A DNA stretch of 64,000 nucleotides from contig NW_020825294.1 in the NCBI RefSeq assembly GCF_003286085.1, positions 11,678,501 through 11,742,500 on the forward strand, written 5' to 3'. This document shows, one piece after another, positions 11,248-18,945 of this stretch. The notes below the pieces were generated by a model. The model ran no database searches. It was not told the DNA's origin and saw nothing but the letters and a program-made list of their open reading frames with translations. The number at the start of each line of letters is the position of its first letter. Position 1 is the stretch's first letter. The stretch is from Drosophila persimilis. Lineage: Eukaryota > Arthropoda > Insecta > Diptera > Drosophilidae. The translations under genes and the position numbers were made by a program.

Positions 11248-11347
11248 TCAGAGTTCGCTGGGTGCTTTTCGGACCGCAATACCATTCAATACCATGGCTC
11301 TTGGCGATTCTCTGTGGGTTTTTTATCAAACCGAAAGTGGGATCAAC

Positions 11348-11926
11348 TTATCCTCTTAAAAGACTCCTTATCACTGATTCTCTAAGAGCCTGCCTGTGTC
11401 TATGCCTACCGGTTCTTTTCTTTGGTTTTCTTGATTTGCTTGGTTTCTTACGTTTATCATTCTTGATCGATTCTTCGAGTTGAGTTTTATTTAGGAGTTT
11501 CGTAAATGAATTGTGTTCTGGCTGCCAGATCCAAGAGGGGTCTAGCCCTTTCTTATTTGTGTTTTTTTTTCCTTTCTTGCGATTTTCGGGAAAACCTTTC
11601 ACCCTGAGTTGCTCTGGCGTTAGGAGTTTCGTATAGGACTTGTGTTCTGGCTGCCAAATCCAAGAGGGGTCTATCCCTGGCTTTAAGCCTGGTCTGCTTT
11701 CTCTCTGAATGACGGAATGGTCCTGATAGTCCAGAAATTTTGGTGGATCTTCGTTGCTTTCTTTTCGTGACACAAATGCACATGTTCCATCCCATTTCAA
11801 ATCTCGAAAATCTTCAGTATTTATTGCATCGGATCGGGGTGCACGTCGATGACGGCAGTGTATTGGGATCGGTATATGGATAATCCCCAGGACAACCAGC
11901 CAAAGTCGGAGCTCTAGTATCTCCAT
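11348..11926 (-). CDS. Secreted repeat protein, family copy 1
   Basis: The 192-residue frame has no intron. It starts MEILEL followed by a hydrophobic core (LWLVVLGIIHIPIPI) ending near Cys24, a good signal peptide, so the product is probably secreted. An acidic/basic linker carries WDGTCAFV and DPPKFLDY. Two copies of a roughly 22-residue motif follow, at about 86-107 and 129-150, each with DPSWIWQPEH then S-x-TKLL and a terminal QL. A strongly basic tail (KRKKPSKSRKPKKR) ends in SVIRSLLRG. Compared with copies 2 and 3 it has lost the NQCFPVVTP block and its two cysteines, leaving C24 and C49 at or after the signal end. The start is supported by conservation of MEILEL and the promoter in the paralogues. 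I do not know the family. A reproductive or defence-related secreted role is only a guess from the fast-evolving tandem arrangement. Confidence 0.7.
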   Translation of the reverse strand: MEILELRLWLVVLGIIHIPIPIHCRHRRAPRSDAINTEDFRDLKWDGTCAFVSRKESNEDPPKFLDYQDHSVIQRESRPGLKPGIDPSWIWQPEHKSYTKLLTPEQLRVKGFPENRKKGKKNTNKKGLDPSWIWQPEHNSFTKLLNKTQLEESIKNDKRKKPSKSRKPKKRTGRHRHRQALRESVIRSLLRG

Positions 11927-12062
11927 AACTGATCAAACGTATTCCCTCTAGTCAACTGTGCCTACAATCGATATAAAGCTGATTTCTTATAATGTGAGGA
12001 AAATGTAATATTACACGGATGTTAACAGCGGAACAGCGATGTGGCAATGCAAGTTTTTCATG
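11927..12062 (-). promoter_or_regulatory. Conserved promoter block of copy 1
   Basis: About 135 bases upstream of the start codon are highly similar to the matching regions of copies 2 and 3. On the minus strand the block carries TATAAG (in CATTATAAGAAATCAG), then a CACAGTT that resembles an insect initiator about 34 bases further on, then a 5' UTR of roughly 40 bases. A second TATA-like TTTATAT lies between them. Shared conservation supports a common core promoter. Confidence 0.55.
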
Positions 12063-12300
12063 CATACATATGAGAAACTGTTTAATCCATCCCTGAATAA
12101 TACTAACCCCCTTTTCTAATACTTTATTTTATTATTTTTATTGGTAAATAGGCCATATTAATATATATATATTTATATATAATGGCACAGAATAGAGATA
12201 TATGTAAGTCCTAGGCATTAAACCAGTTCTCGCCTCCTCTTTCTTTTCGCATCAATCATAGCACAATGTGGCTTGACAGAAACTTACCGCAAATTGATTA
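12063..12300 (-). repeat. Upstream repeat B, partial copy (B1)
   Basis: The stretch around CCTAGGCATTAAACCAGTTCTCGCCTCC and ATCATAGCACAATGTGGCTTGACA (in two pieces within 12210-12280) matches longer copies at 13524, 16547 and 18510. The match stops near 12280, where a relic retrotransposon fragment begins. The plus-strand part around 12085-12150 also resembles the 5' flank of copy 3. Confidence 0.5.
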
Positions 12301-12342
12301 GAGTTCACCTGTTTAGAGGTTTTCAAGGAAGTTTACAGGTGG

Positions 12343-12960
12343 ATGTTATTTACAACTATTTCTGTAAAGCATTCGACTTTTAGCACAAAAACTGTAGCTA
12401 CGATTTCTAGCTTCCTTTGTTTCAGGTCTACGAGAGTCCTCTTTAAGAACTGTCTCTCTTCACCAGAAAAGTGTTCTTCAGGAGTACCAAAGGGTACCAG
12501 CCATCTAGGCCCCTTACTTTTCACACCGTTCATGGCCTGCCTTCGTAATTAACAAACTCTGTGTTCAGTATAAGGATATTTCATTTCACTCTCTCGCTTT
12601 CAATCCGATCTCAAAAACTTTCAGTCTTGGTGTTGTGCAAATTTGTTAAATTTGTTAAATTTGTTAATGCCTTGAAATGTAATGTTATGTAATTTCATTG
12701 TTCTGGCCCCTTGTTAGTTGATGATCGTAATTTTATATACATAGTTCGTCCGATTTTAGTACAAAGTACACTAGTACCGTAAAAAATCTATACAGTATAA
12801 CTTTTTACTTTTTTCTTCGTGTGGCCTCAACTGAGATGCTGGTGGGGATTTCCCTCTTTCCCTAATAGATTGCTTTGAATAAACCTTCTATCCTTAGTTA
12901 ATCGTAGACGAAAGCTTGGTGTGATTTGTGCACTACTTGGTAAAGGGTGCCGTAGATAGC
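12343..12960 (+). pseudogene. Relic non-LTR reverse transcriptase fragment
   Basis: The frame at 12343-12552 contains GVPKGTSHLGPLLF, a decayed form of the RT block GVPQGSxLGPLLF, preceded by a degraded KAFD-like piece. Further down (about 12597-12650) another frame gives SDLKNFQSWCCANLL, like the RT thumb region. Near 12870-12955 a piece reads NRRRKLGVICALL, like an RT C-terminal segment. Stops and frame changes separate the pieces. The clade cannot be fixed; it differs from the intact element at 2.4-5.0 kb. Confidence 0.55.
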
Positions 12961-13254
12961 CCGAACTCGGCTGGCCCTAAGTTATCCGGATAGGAGAGTA
13001 TTAACTGTCGCGGGAGTGCTAATGAGATTTTAAAGCAAAGTTTTAACAAAGGCAAGGAGTTCCTTTCTCGTTCTGTTGGAGTCATCTTCCAGTGATGCCA
13101 GAACCGGGCCGCCCAGCTATTTTCTTCTTGCCAGTAAGAGAACCGGGCAGTTGTAGAATATTTCGTCCAGTCCAGTTGCTTTTATGCCCGTGAAGGAATC
13201 TATAGCCCAGTGGTTGTACCTCGGCTGCTAGGTCCCGATGCTTTTTGGTTGATG

Positions 13255-13369
13255 GGCTGCTTTGAAATCAGCTTCTGGAGTCTTGCGGTTTCTGGTACTT
13301 TCTCGATGTTGGAGCAGAAATTGCTCCATTCTTTTCTTTCTGCCTTACGTATATCCTTTTTTAGCTCCT
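13255..13369 (-). pseudogene. Relic non-LTR retrotransposon linker fragment
   Basis: Read on the minus strand, this gives ELKKDIRKAERKEWSNFC, then IEKVPETARLQKL. That is the style of the segment between endonuclease and RT in Jockey/LOA/R1-type elements. It is on the opposite strand to the neighbouring RT relic, so it comes from a separate insertion or an inversion. Flanking bases (from about 13050) may belong to it but are too degraded to support. Confidence 0.5.
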
Positions 13370-13389
13370 AAGTAACATTTTGCACATGC

Positions 13390-13513
13390 ACGTGCACGTG
13401 GGGTATACCATTCTCTTTGTTGGCTGTAATATTAAGGCAATCGTGTGCTACAACAGGAAAGCATTGATTACTACCGCAGTGTATTGGGATCGCCAAGACA
13501 ACTAGCCAAAGCC
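13390..13513 (-). pseudogene. Truncated fourth copy of the secreted repeat protein gene
   Basis: These 124 bases align base for base with the 5' coding part of copy 3 (18181-18290 region). They cover the end of the signal peptide, IPIHCGSNQCFPVV, and the NKENGIP segment. The start codon region is gone: at about 13513 the homology stops and repeat B begins at 13524. At the other end a one-base deletion in the GGGGG run breaks the frame, and homology stops at 13390. It retains the NQCFPVV block that copy 1 has lost, so it groups with copies 2 and 3. It is not functional. Confidence 0.75.
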
Positions 13514-13523
13514 AGTTGGCTTT

Positions 13524-13959
13524 GCAAATGACAACTAACAGCAAAATGCATTTCCTTTGGGCCGCACCTCTAGAAATAATTTACAATATTTAAGCTGCTT
13601 GACCCAACAATTTGTATTAGTAAATAATCAAAAACAAAATATCCTAGGGATATCCAGTTTTCGCCTCCTCCCTTTATTTCGAATTAATTATGGCACAATG
13701 TGGCTTGACATATATCGTAAAACATTTCGGGATCCTCAGCTAGGACTACCACGGACAGAAGAAGCCCAGCAGCCATGGCCTCTGGTTGCTCTACAATTTG
13801 CCAGGAAGCAACCTCGTGTGGGAGACTCCCATTTGGTGATGATGCATCAGCAGCCACTCGATAATCTCACACGAGCTGCTCCTGTATCCTATTCCCAACA
13901 ATTAGTTGTTTTCTAATAATAGCTATTGCGGAAATAGCTTTTTTATCCCCGATCGGCCG
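13524..13959 (+). repeat. Repeat B, copy 2 (B2)
   Basis: The copy starts GCAAATGACAACTAACAGCA and runs through TTCGCCTCCTCCC, GCACAATGTGGCTTGACATA, CATTTCGGGATCCTC and CACACGAGCTGCTCCTGTA to CCCCGATCGGCC. It lacks about 110 bases that copies B3 and B4 carry around the 'CATCTCGGAAGTCTGCAT' segment. At its end the sequence runs straight into a Gag-like relic, which raises the possibility that repeat B is the terminal repeat or leader of that retroelement. Confidence 0.7.
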
Positions 13960-13964
13960 AATAA

Positions 13965-14650
13965 ATGATGATGTTCCCACAACAACAGATGATGCTGCAG
14001 ATGAATGGTCAACGTGACCAACAACAACAAATGATAAAAGAAGTGAAGGATCATGGTGAAGCTCAATCACAGAAACTAGGATGTATGACTAAGCAGATGG
14101 AAGAGAAATGGGCCAGCGTTGACAAGCAACTCCAGGAAAACTCAGAAGCAGTTCAGCGTCTGGATGAGGAGATCACACGTCTTGATGAATTGGGCAAGTA
14201 GAAAATCGTCTCGAAGATCGGCTCGTGGACCGATTCCGTCAATTGGAATTGGGTGTTTCTGTCAACAACATGACAGCAGCCAAACCGAAGTTCCATACAC
14301 CTAGTTTTGATGGCACAACAACATTTGGTGTTTTCATGACTCAATTCGAAATGTCAGCGTCGAGGAATAATTGGACGGAAGCTGAAGTGCTTTCCCTGAA
14401 GGGTCTTGCTGCTGAGGTGCTACAATCGATTCCCGACGAAGATAAATTGAATAACGAGGCTGCTAAGCGTGCCTTGGGGAGTCGAGATGGAGGTGATCAC
14501 ATGCGGGAAGCTCATCGCTTGGAACTGAAGGGCAGGTTACAACGTTGCTGGGAGTCGCTTCAAGAGTTCGCGACAGACATAGAGCGACTCTCATGCCAGG
14601 CTCATGCCCCACCGACTTTCTGGAGAGATGCACAATCAATGGTTTTATAG
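13965..14650 (+). pseudogene. LTR-retrotransposon Gag relic
   Basis: The first frame (13965-14201) is a Gln-rich coiled-coil-like segment (MEEKWASVDKQLQ, RLDEEITRLDEL). It is closed by a stop caused by a small frame change near 14195. The second frame (14225-14650) has the insect Gypsy-type Gag features FDGTTTFGVFMTQFE, RNNWTEAEV, GLAAEVLQSIP and the HRLELKGRLQR...SLQEFATDIERLSC block. A further frame change near 14612 precedes loss of homology. No zinc knuckle is present. It is a dead fragment. Confidence 0.65.
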
Positions 14651-14808
14651 TCTTTTTTTATCATGCCTATTATATGCGACTCTTCACCTGTAGCCGTGCG
14701 CAGGCGTATCCCGTTGAGTGGCTCCACATTTCCTTTAGCTGTACCTCTCTTGATTATAGAATGAGATGCACCTGTGCCCAAAATTAGTGGCAACTCGGCT
14801 CCATCCAA
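14640..14808 (-). pseudogene. Retroviral-type aspartic protease fragment, inverted
   Basis: The minus-strand frame includes LILGTGASHSIIK and RLRTATGEESHIIG, the flap-to-active-site pattern of a retroelement protease. The catalytic position reads G-T-G-A rather than D-T/S-G-A, so the active-site Asp is lost. It lies head-on against the plus-strand Gag relic, which implies an internal inversion or a second insertion. The ORF extends to 14602, but the last residues overlap Gag homology in the other direction. Confidence 0.5.
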
Positions 14809-15060
14809 AATGCCCCTGATAGTAAGGAAACGAGAATTCTGAAACAGTTCGTAGTGTGAGTCAAATCTTGCCCCTCTGTGCCGACTCGTTTTATTTTTTA
14901 TAATATCTGCTCTCTAGGGATCTCTAGTCACAAATTTTTGATAGGCTCATGATTCTGTGATATCTTTCTCTCCATGACCTGGTTGCTGCGTATATAAACA
15001 GCGTGCTAAAATTGAATTTATTTTTTCAATTGCTTGTTTTGAAGCAAAACGAAACAAAAG
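14809..15060 (+). other. Possible retroelement promoter/LTR remnant
   Basis: Unassigned sequence between the protease relic and the 3' flank of gene copy 2. It contains TATATAAA at 14991-14998 within GCGTATATAAACAGCG, as expected of a promoter or LTR U3 end. No matching second LTR was found, so the assignment is only positional. Confidence 0.22.
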
Positions 15061-15082
15061 GACCTCTAAGATGCAACACCTT

Positions 15083-15088
15083 TTTATT
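15083..15088 (-). terminator. Candidate polyadenylation signal of copy 2
   Basis: AATAAA on the minus strand, about 270 bases past the stop of copy 2. Without the mini-me-like insertion between them it would lie about 120 bases past the stop. Confidence 0.3.
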
Positions 15089-15154
15089 CAACGAACTGGT
15101 ATCAAAAACCAAATGGTATTAATCTTATGGTAATGCATCAATAAGACATCTATT

Positions 15155-15307
15155 TTTATACCCAATACCCAAAAAGATTATAGGGCATGGGTATATTAGA
15201 TTTGTGCTGAAAATGTGGCGAAAATGCGTTTCCGACCCCATAAAGTATATATATTCTTGATCAGCATTAATAGCCTAGTCGATTGAGCCATGTCCGTCCG
15301 ACCGTCC
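15155..15307 (+). mobile_element. mini-me / DINE-1-like repeat insertion
   Basis: The sequence runs from TATACCCAATACCCAAAAAG through TTTCCGACCCCATAAAGTAT, ATTCTTGATCAGCAT and GTCGATTGAGCCATGTC to GTCCGTCCGACCGTCC. That is the widely dispersed Drosophila mini-me/DINE-1 core with its GTCY tail. The flanks CAATAAGACATCTATTTT and CATTTCTTTTG are contiguous in the paralogous 3' flank of copy 3 (near 17625-17650), giving an empty-site comparison. Boundaries are good to a few bases. Confidence 0.7.
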
Positions 15308-15356
15308 CTCATTTCTTTTGCAATCACGATTAGTTTTGTTGTACTTTAACTTAACT

Positions 15357-15977
15357 TTACTTTTCATTTCGGCGAGGAAAATGCTTCCATTTTGAAAATG
15401 GAACAATCTTGCGTTTTGTGAAATCGGGAGACAAAACGATAAGCCTACGGTTTCTCTTTACTGTGTTAGGTTTCCTTTTGAAGCCCACTTGCAGTTGACT
15501 TAAATTTAGGAGTTTTGTGAATGAATTGTGTTCTGGCTGCCAAATCCAAGAGGGGTCTAGACCTTTCTTGCTAGAGTCTCTTGCGTTAGTTTTTCCTTTC
15601 CTACGAGGGTCTGGATAACCTCCAACCTGGACTTGACTATACGTTAGGCGTTTCGTGTATGAATTGTGCTCTGGCTGCCAAATCCAAGAGGATCCCATCC
15701 CATTGCCGGAATAATCGTCATAGTCCAGATATTTTGGTGGATCTTCCCTGTTCCCTTGTGGAAACACAAAATCACATACTTTTTTCAATCCATCTTTGTC
15801 TTCTTTTGAGTTGGTTGGAGATGTATATGGGGGTATACCATTCTCTTTGTTGTCTGTAATATCATGGCAATCGGGGGTTACAACAGGAAAGCATTGATTA
15901 CCACCGCAGTGTATTGGGATCGGCATGTAGATAGTCCCCAAGACAACCAGCAAAAGTCTGAGCTCCAATATCTCCAT
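15357..15977 (-). CDS. Secreted repeat protein, family copy 2
   Basis: The 206-residue intronless frame starts MEILEL, with a hydrophobic core to Cys24 (signal peptide). Then come GGNQCFPVVTPDC, DNKENGIPP, the VCDFVFPQGN and PPKYLDYDDYSG segments, and two motif copies at about 96-117 (SSWIWQPEHNSYTKRL) and 140-162 (LDPSWIWQPEHNSFTKLL), separated by a basic KGKTNARDSSKKG linker. Cysteines are at 24, 29, 37 and 68. The C-terminal 40 residues differ from copies 1 and 3: the RSVIRxLLRG ending is missing, and the frame runs through bases that are 3' UTR in copy 3. The product is probably exported. Function is unknown; it has no catalytic motif and no membrane segment after the signal. Confidence 0.7.
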   Translation of the reverse strand: MEILELRLLLVVLGTIYMPIPIHCGGNQCFPVVTPDCHDITDNKENGIPPYTSPTNSKEDKDGLKKVCDFVFPQGNREDPPKYLDYDDYSGNGMGSSWIWQPEHNSYTKRLTYSQVQVGGYPDPRRKGKTNARDSSKKGLDPSWIWQPEHNSFTKLLNLSQLQVGFKRKPNTVKRNRRLIVLSPDFTKRKIVPFSKWKHFPRRNEK

Positions 15978-16110
15978 GACTTATCACACGTATTTCTTCT
16001 ATTCAACTGTGCCTACAATCCATATAAAGCTGATTTCTTATAATGTGAGGAAAATGTAACATTACACGGATGTTAACAGCGCAACAGCGATGTGGCAATG
16101 AAAGTTCTTC
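15978..16110 (-). promoter_or_regulatory. Conserved promoter block of copy 2
   Basis: Homologous to the blocks upstream of copies 1 and 3. On the minus strand it carries CATTATAAGAAATCAG, TTTATATGG and CACAGTTGAAT, then the start codon about 40 bases further on. Beyond it, CGGATGTTAACAGCG and the CGATGTGGCAATG segments are also shared by all three. Confidence 0.55.
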
Positions 16111-16190
16111 ATAGATACAAGAAATTTTTAAATCAGTCCCTGAAGCTACTCTTTTAATACATTACTTTATTATTTTTGTTAAGCTGCTTT

Positions 16191-16546
16191 ACGTTTTTAA
16201 TAACTGTTGAGAGTTTTGAATTGAATGAAAGTCTAGGGTTTGTATATAAGTCACAATTTACGAGTATTTGCATATGTCAACCAACTTATCGCGTATGTAT
16301 ATTGTATTTATGGTTAACTGGGTGAACGATTAATGCTGTTGGATGTTAATCTAATAGCTGCGAAACTTAACTGTTAGCTCAATACAGAAAATTCAAGGGC
16401 TGATGGCCCAAATTGGATAGCCCGAGAGCGTTAGAGCTGCTCGGGTCCGCTGCTAAGACGAGTATGAATGATTGATGGAGGCAATATGAAGAGACGAATT
16501 AATTCCGCTGCATTTGCGGTAACAAAAGTTCTTTACAGTGGGCATT
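16191..16546. other. Copy-2-specific insertion, unidentified
   Basis: In copy 3 the 5' flank passes almost directly from the TTTATTATTTTT stretch into repeat B. Here about 355 extra bases intervene, beginning near TAACTGTTGAGAG and including GATAGCCCGAGAGCGTTAG. No coding potential was seen. It may be a solo LTR or other small insertion, but clear termini or target duplications were not found. Confidence 0.3.
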
Positions 16547-17090
16547 GCAAATGACAACCAAACAACAAAATGCATTTCCTTTGGGCCGCACCACTGGAAA
16601 TAATTTACAATATTTAAGCTGCCCGACTATTTTAACCGGTAAATAGTCCAATAAAAATAATCCTAGGTATTAACCAGTTTTCGCCTCCTCCCTTCCTTTG
16701 GAATTAATCATAGCACAATGTGGCTTGACGTATCTTAAAACATTTCGGGATCCTTGGCAACGACTACCACGGACAAAGGAAGCCCAGCAGCCCGGGCCAC
16801 TGGTTGCTCTTCAATTTGCCTACATTTGGTCTGTGGCATCTCGGAAGTCTGCATATGATTGAGTGCCTAAAATTTGCACGCACCAACAGACAGTAAGACA
16901 GACATAGGGGGAGACGGGGAGCAACCTCGTGTGGGGGACTACCCTTTCAGCTACTGATGATGCATCAGCATCTACTCGTTAATACCACACGAGCTGCTCC
17001 TGTATCCTATTCCCAACAATTAGTTGTTTTAGATGAGTGTTTCCTAATAATAGCCATTGTGGGGATAACGATTTTTATCCCCGATCGGCC
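16547..17090 (+). repeat. Repeat B, copy 3 (B3)
   Basis: The longest copy. It runs from GCAAATGACAACCAAACAAC to CCCCGATCGGCC and includes the roughly 110-base segment around CATCTCGGAAGTCTGCATAT and CACGCACCAACAGACAGT that B2 lacks. The minus-strand frame at its right end has no recognisable protein. It lies between gene copies 2 and 3. Confidence 0.7.
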
Positions 17091-17751
17091 CCCAACACGT
17101 TGATAACGAAGAGCAAGAATCGAGAGAACGGTTAGGAATATTATAGAAACTTGTAACAATAAAAATGTGCGGCTGAAGACCAATAATTTGCTGCTATTTG
17201 GCAAGCAGATAATCTGCTCCGAAAGGCCATTAAAGTCTTCCTATTTTTAAGGAATTTAATTGACAATTTACTTATCTTCATTTGACCATTTGGTCGTCCG
17301 CCTTAACCATTTCCCTCAGCCTCGAGCTCCTTTTTCAAAAATAGACAGGCTAAAAAATACTACTCAAGAAGAAACATTGTTGTCATAGTAGGTAATCCAC
17401 CTATTTGTGTCTGTAAGCAAGAATAGGATTTTTTTCGTTCATTTCTTCCGCTCTAGTCGCTTTGCTAAGCATTTCACTCTAATTGGCGCTGCAAAACACC
17501 TACAACTAGTAGCTCAATAATTATTTCAGAACCAATTTTGAGGTTGGGTTAAAAAAAAAAGATATATAAAGAAGACACAAACAAAATTAAACTGGTAATG
17601 GTATCAAATTTATGTTAATGCATCAATAAGGCAACAATTTTTTTCATTTGTAATTAAAGTTAGTTTTGTTGTATAGAAGAGCGTTTACTTTTCATTTCGT
17701 TTTGAAAATGGAAAAATCTTGCGTTTTTTGAAAATAGGAGCACCAGTCAAC
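17091..17751. other. Spacer between repeat B3 and gene copy 3
   Basis: The left part resembles no feature I can name. The right part (about 17590-17751) is the 3' flank of copy 3, homologous to the flank of copy 2 (TTAATGCATCAATAAG and the TCTTGCGTTTT segment). Confidence 0.4.
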
Positions 17752-18303
17752 TTATCCTCTTAAAAGCTTCCTTATTACTGATCTTCTAAGTAGGTTCCTG
17801 CTTTTAAGCCTACCACTTATCTGTGCTGTCTGCTGTTTCCCTTCATTTATGATTTTCTTGAATGAATTTTTTACTGACTCCCAAATCCCAGAGGGGTTTA
17901 GACCTTTCTTGCTAGAGTCTGCTGGGTTATCTTTTCCTTTCGTACTAGAGTCTGGATAACCTTTGACCTGGACTTGACTATACGTTAGGCGTTTCGTGTA
18001 TGAATTGTGCTCTGGCTGCCAAGTCCAAGAGGAGGGGTTCCCAGCGCCGGAATAATCGTCATAGTCCAGATATTTTGGTGGATTTTCCCTGTTCCCTTGT
18101 GGATACACAAAACCACATTCTCCATCCCATATATCTTCGTCATATTTTTTATTGTTTGGAGGTGCACGTGGGGGTATACCATTCTCTTTGTTGTCTGTAA
18201 TATTATGGCATTCGGGGGTTACAACAGGAAAGCATTGATTACTACCGCAGTGTATTGGGATCGCCAAGACAACCAGCCAAAGTTGGAGCTCCAATATCTC
18301 CAT
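17752..18303 (-). CDS. Secreted repeat protein, family copy 3
   Basis: The 183-residue intronless frame starts MEILEL and has a shorter signal core (LWLVVLAIPI) ending at Cys19. It continues with GSNQCFPVVTPEC, DNKENGIPPRAPP, WDGECGFVYPQGN, PPKYLDYDDYSG and one good motif copy at about 91-112 (SSWTWQPEHNSYTKRL). The second motif (about 135-153) is badly eroded: SGIWESVKNSF replaces SWIWQPEHNSF. The C-terminal RRSVIRKLLRG matches copy 1. Cysteines are at 19, 24, 32 and 63, spaced as in copy 2. The frame is intact, so it is probably expressed and exported. Function is unknown. Erosion of the second repeat suggests relaxed or shifted constraint on that unit. Confidence 0.7.
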   Translation of the reverse strand: MEILELQLWLVVLAIPIHCGSNQCFPVVTPECHNITDNKENGIPPRAPPNNKKYDEDIWDGECGFVYPQGNRENPPKYLDYDDYSGAGNPSSWTWQPEHNSYTKRLTYSQVQVKGYPDSSTKGKDNPADSSKKGLNPSGIWESVKNSFKKIINEGKQQTAQISGRLKSRNLLRRSVIRKLLRG

Positions 18304-18430
18304 GACTTATCACACGTATTCCTTCTTTTCAACTGTGCCTACAATCCATACAAAGCTGATTTCTTATAATGTGAAGAAAATGTAACATTACACGGATGTT
18401 AACAGCGAAACAGCGATTTGGCAATGCAAG
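18304..18430 (-). promoter_or_regulatory. Conserved promoter block of copy 3
   Basis: Homologous to the other two blocks. The TATAAG element is intact (CATTATAAGAAATCAG). The second TATA-like element is altered to TTTGTATGG. The CAGTT-like start region is kept (CACAGTTGAAA). Retention of TATAAG and loss of the other element points to TATAAG as the working box. Confidence 0.55.
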
Positions 18431-18509
18431 TTCTTCATATATTTTTAAGACATTTTTTAATCAATCCCTGAATCTAGTCTCTTAATACTTTATTATATTA
18501 TTTTTATTG

Positions 18510-18945
18510 GAAATAGTCCATATTTGTGTATAAAGTGGCACAGAATAGGGATACAAATCCTAGGGATTAAACCACTTTTCGTTTCCTCCCTTCCCTTCGA
18601 ATTAATTATAGCACACTGTGTCTTCACATATCTTAGCACATTTCGGAATCCTCTGCTAGGAGTACCACGTACAGATGAAGCCCAGCAGCCATGACCACTC
18701 ATTGCTCTTCAATTTGCCTACGTCTGGTCTGTCGCATCTCGGAAGTCTGCATGTGAATGAGTGCCTGACATTTCCACGCACCAACAGACAGTCCGACAGA
18801 TATGGTAAGACAGGAGGCAACCTCGTATGAGAGATTACCCTTTCGGTGAATCAGCATCTACTCGTTACCACACAAGCTGCTCCTGTATCCTGTATCCTGT
18901 ATCCCAACACTTTATTGTTTCTGATGAGTTTTTTGCTCCCTCTAG
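18510..18945 (+). repeat. Repeat B, copy 4 (B4)
   Basis: Contiguous with the 5' flank of gene copy 3. It contains CCTAGGGATTAAACCA, GCACACTGTGTCTTCACATA, CATTTCGGAATCCTC, CATCTCGGAAGTCTGCATGT and GCTGCTCCTGTATCCTGTAT. It is more diverged than B2 and B3, with a small TCCTGTATCCTGTAT duplication at its end. Confidence 0.65.

Noticed and set aside
13557..13916. 119-codon frame in repeat B2
   Set aside because: The frame is broken in the B3 and B4 copies of the same repeat, so it is not conserved as coding.
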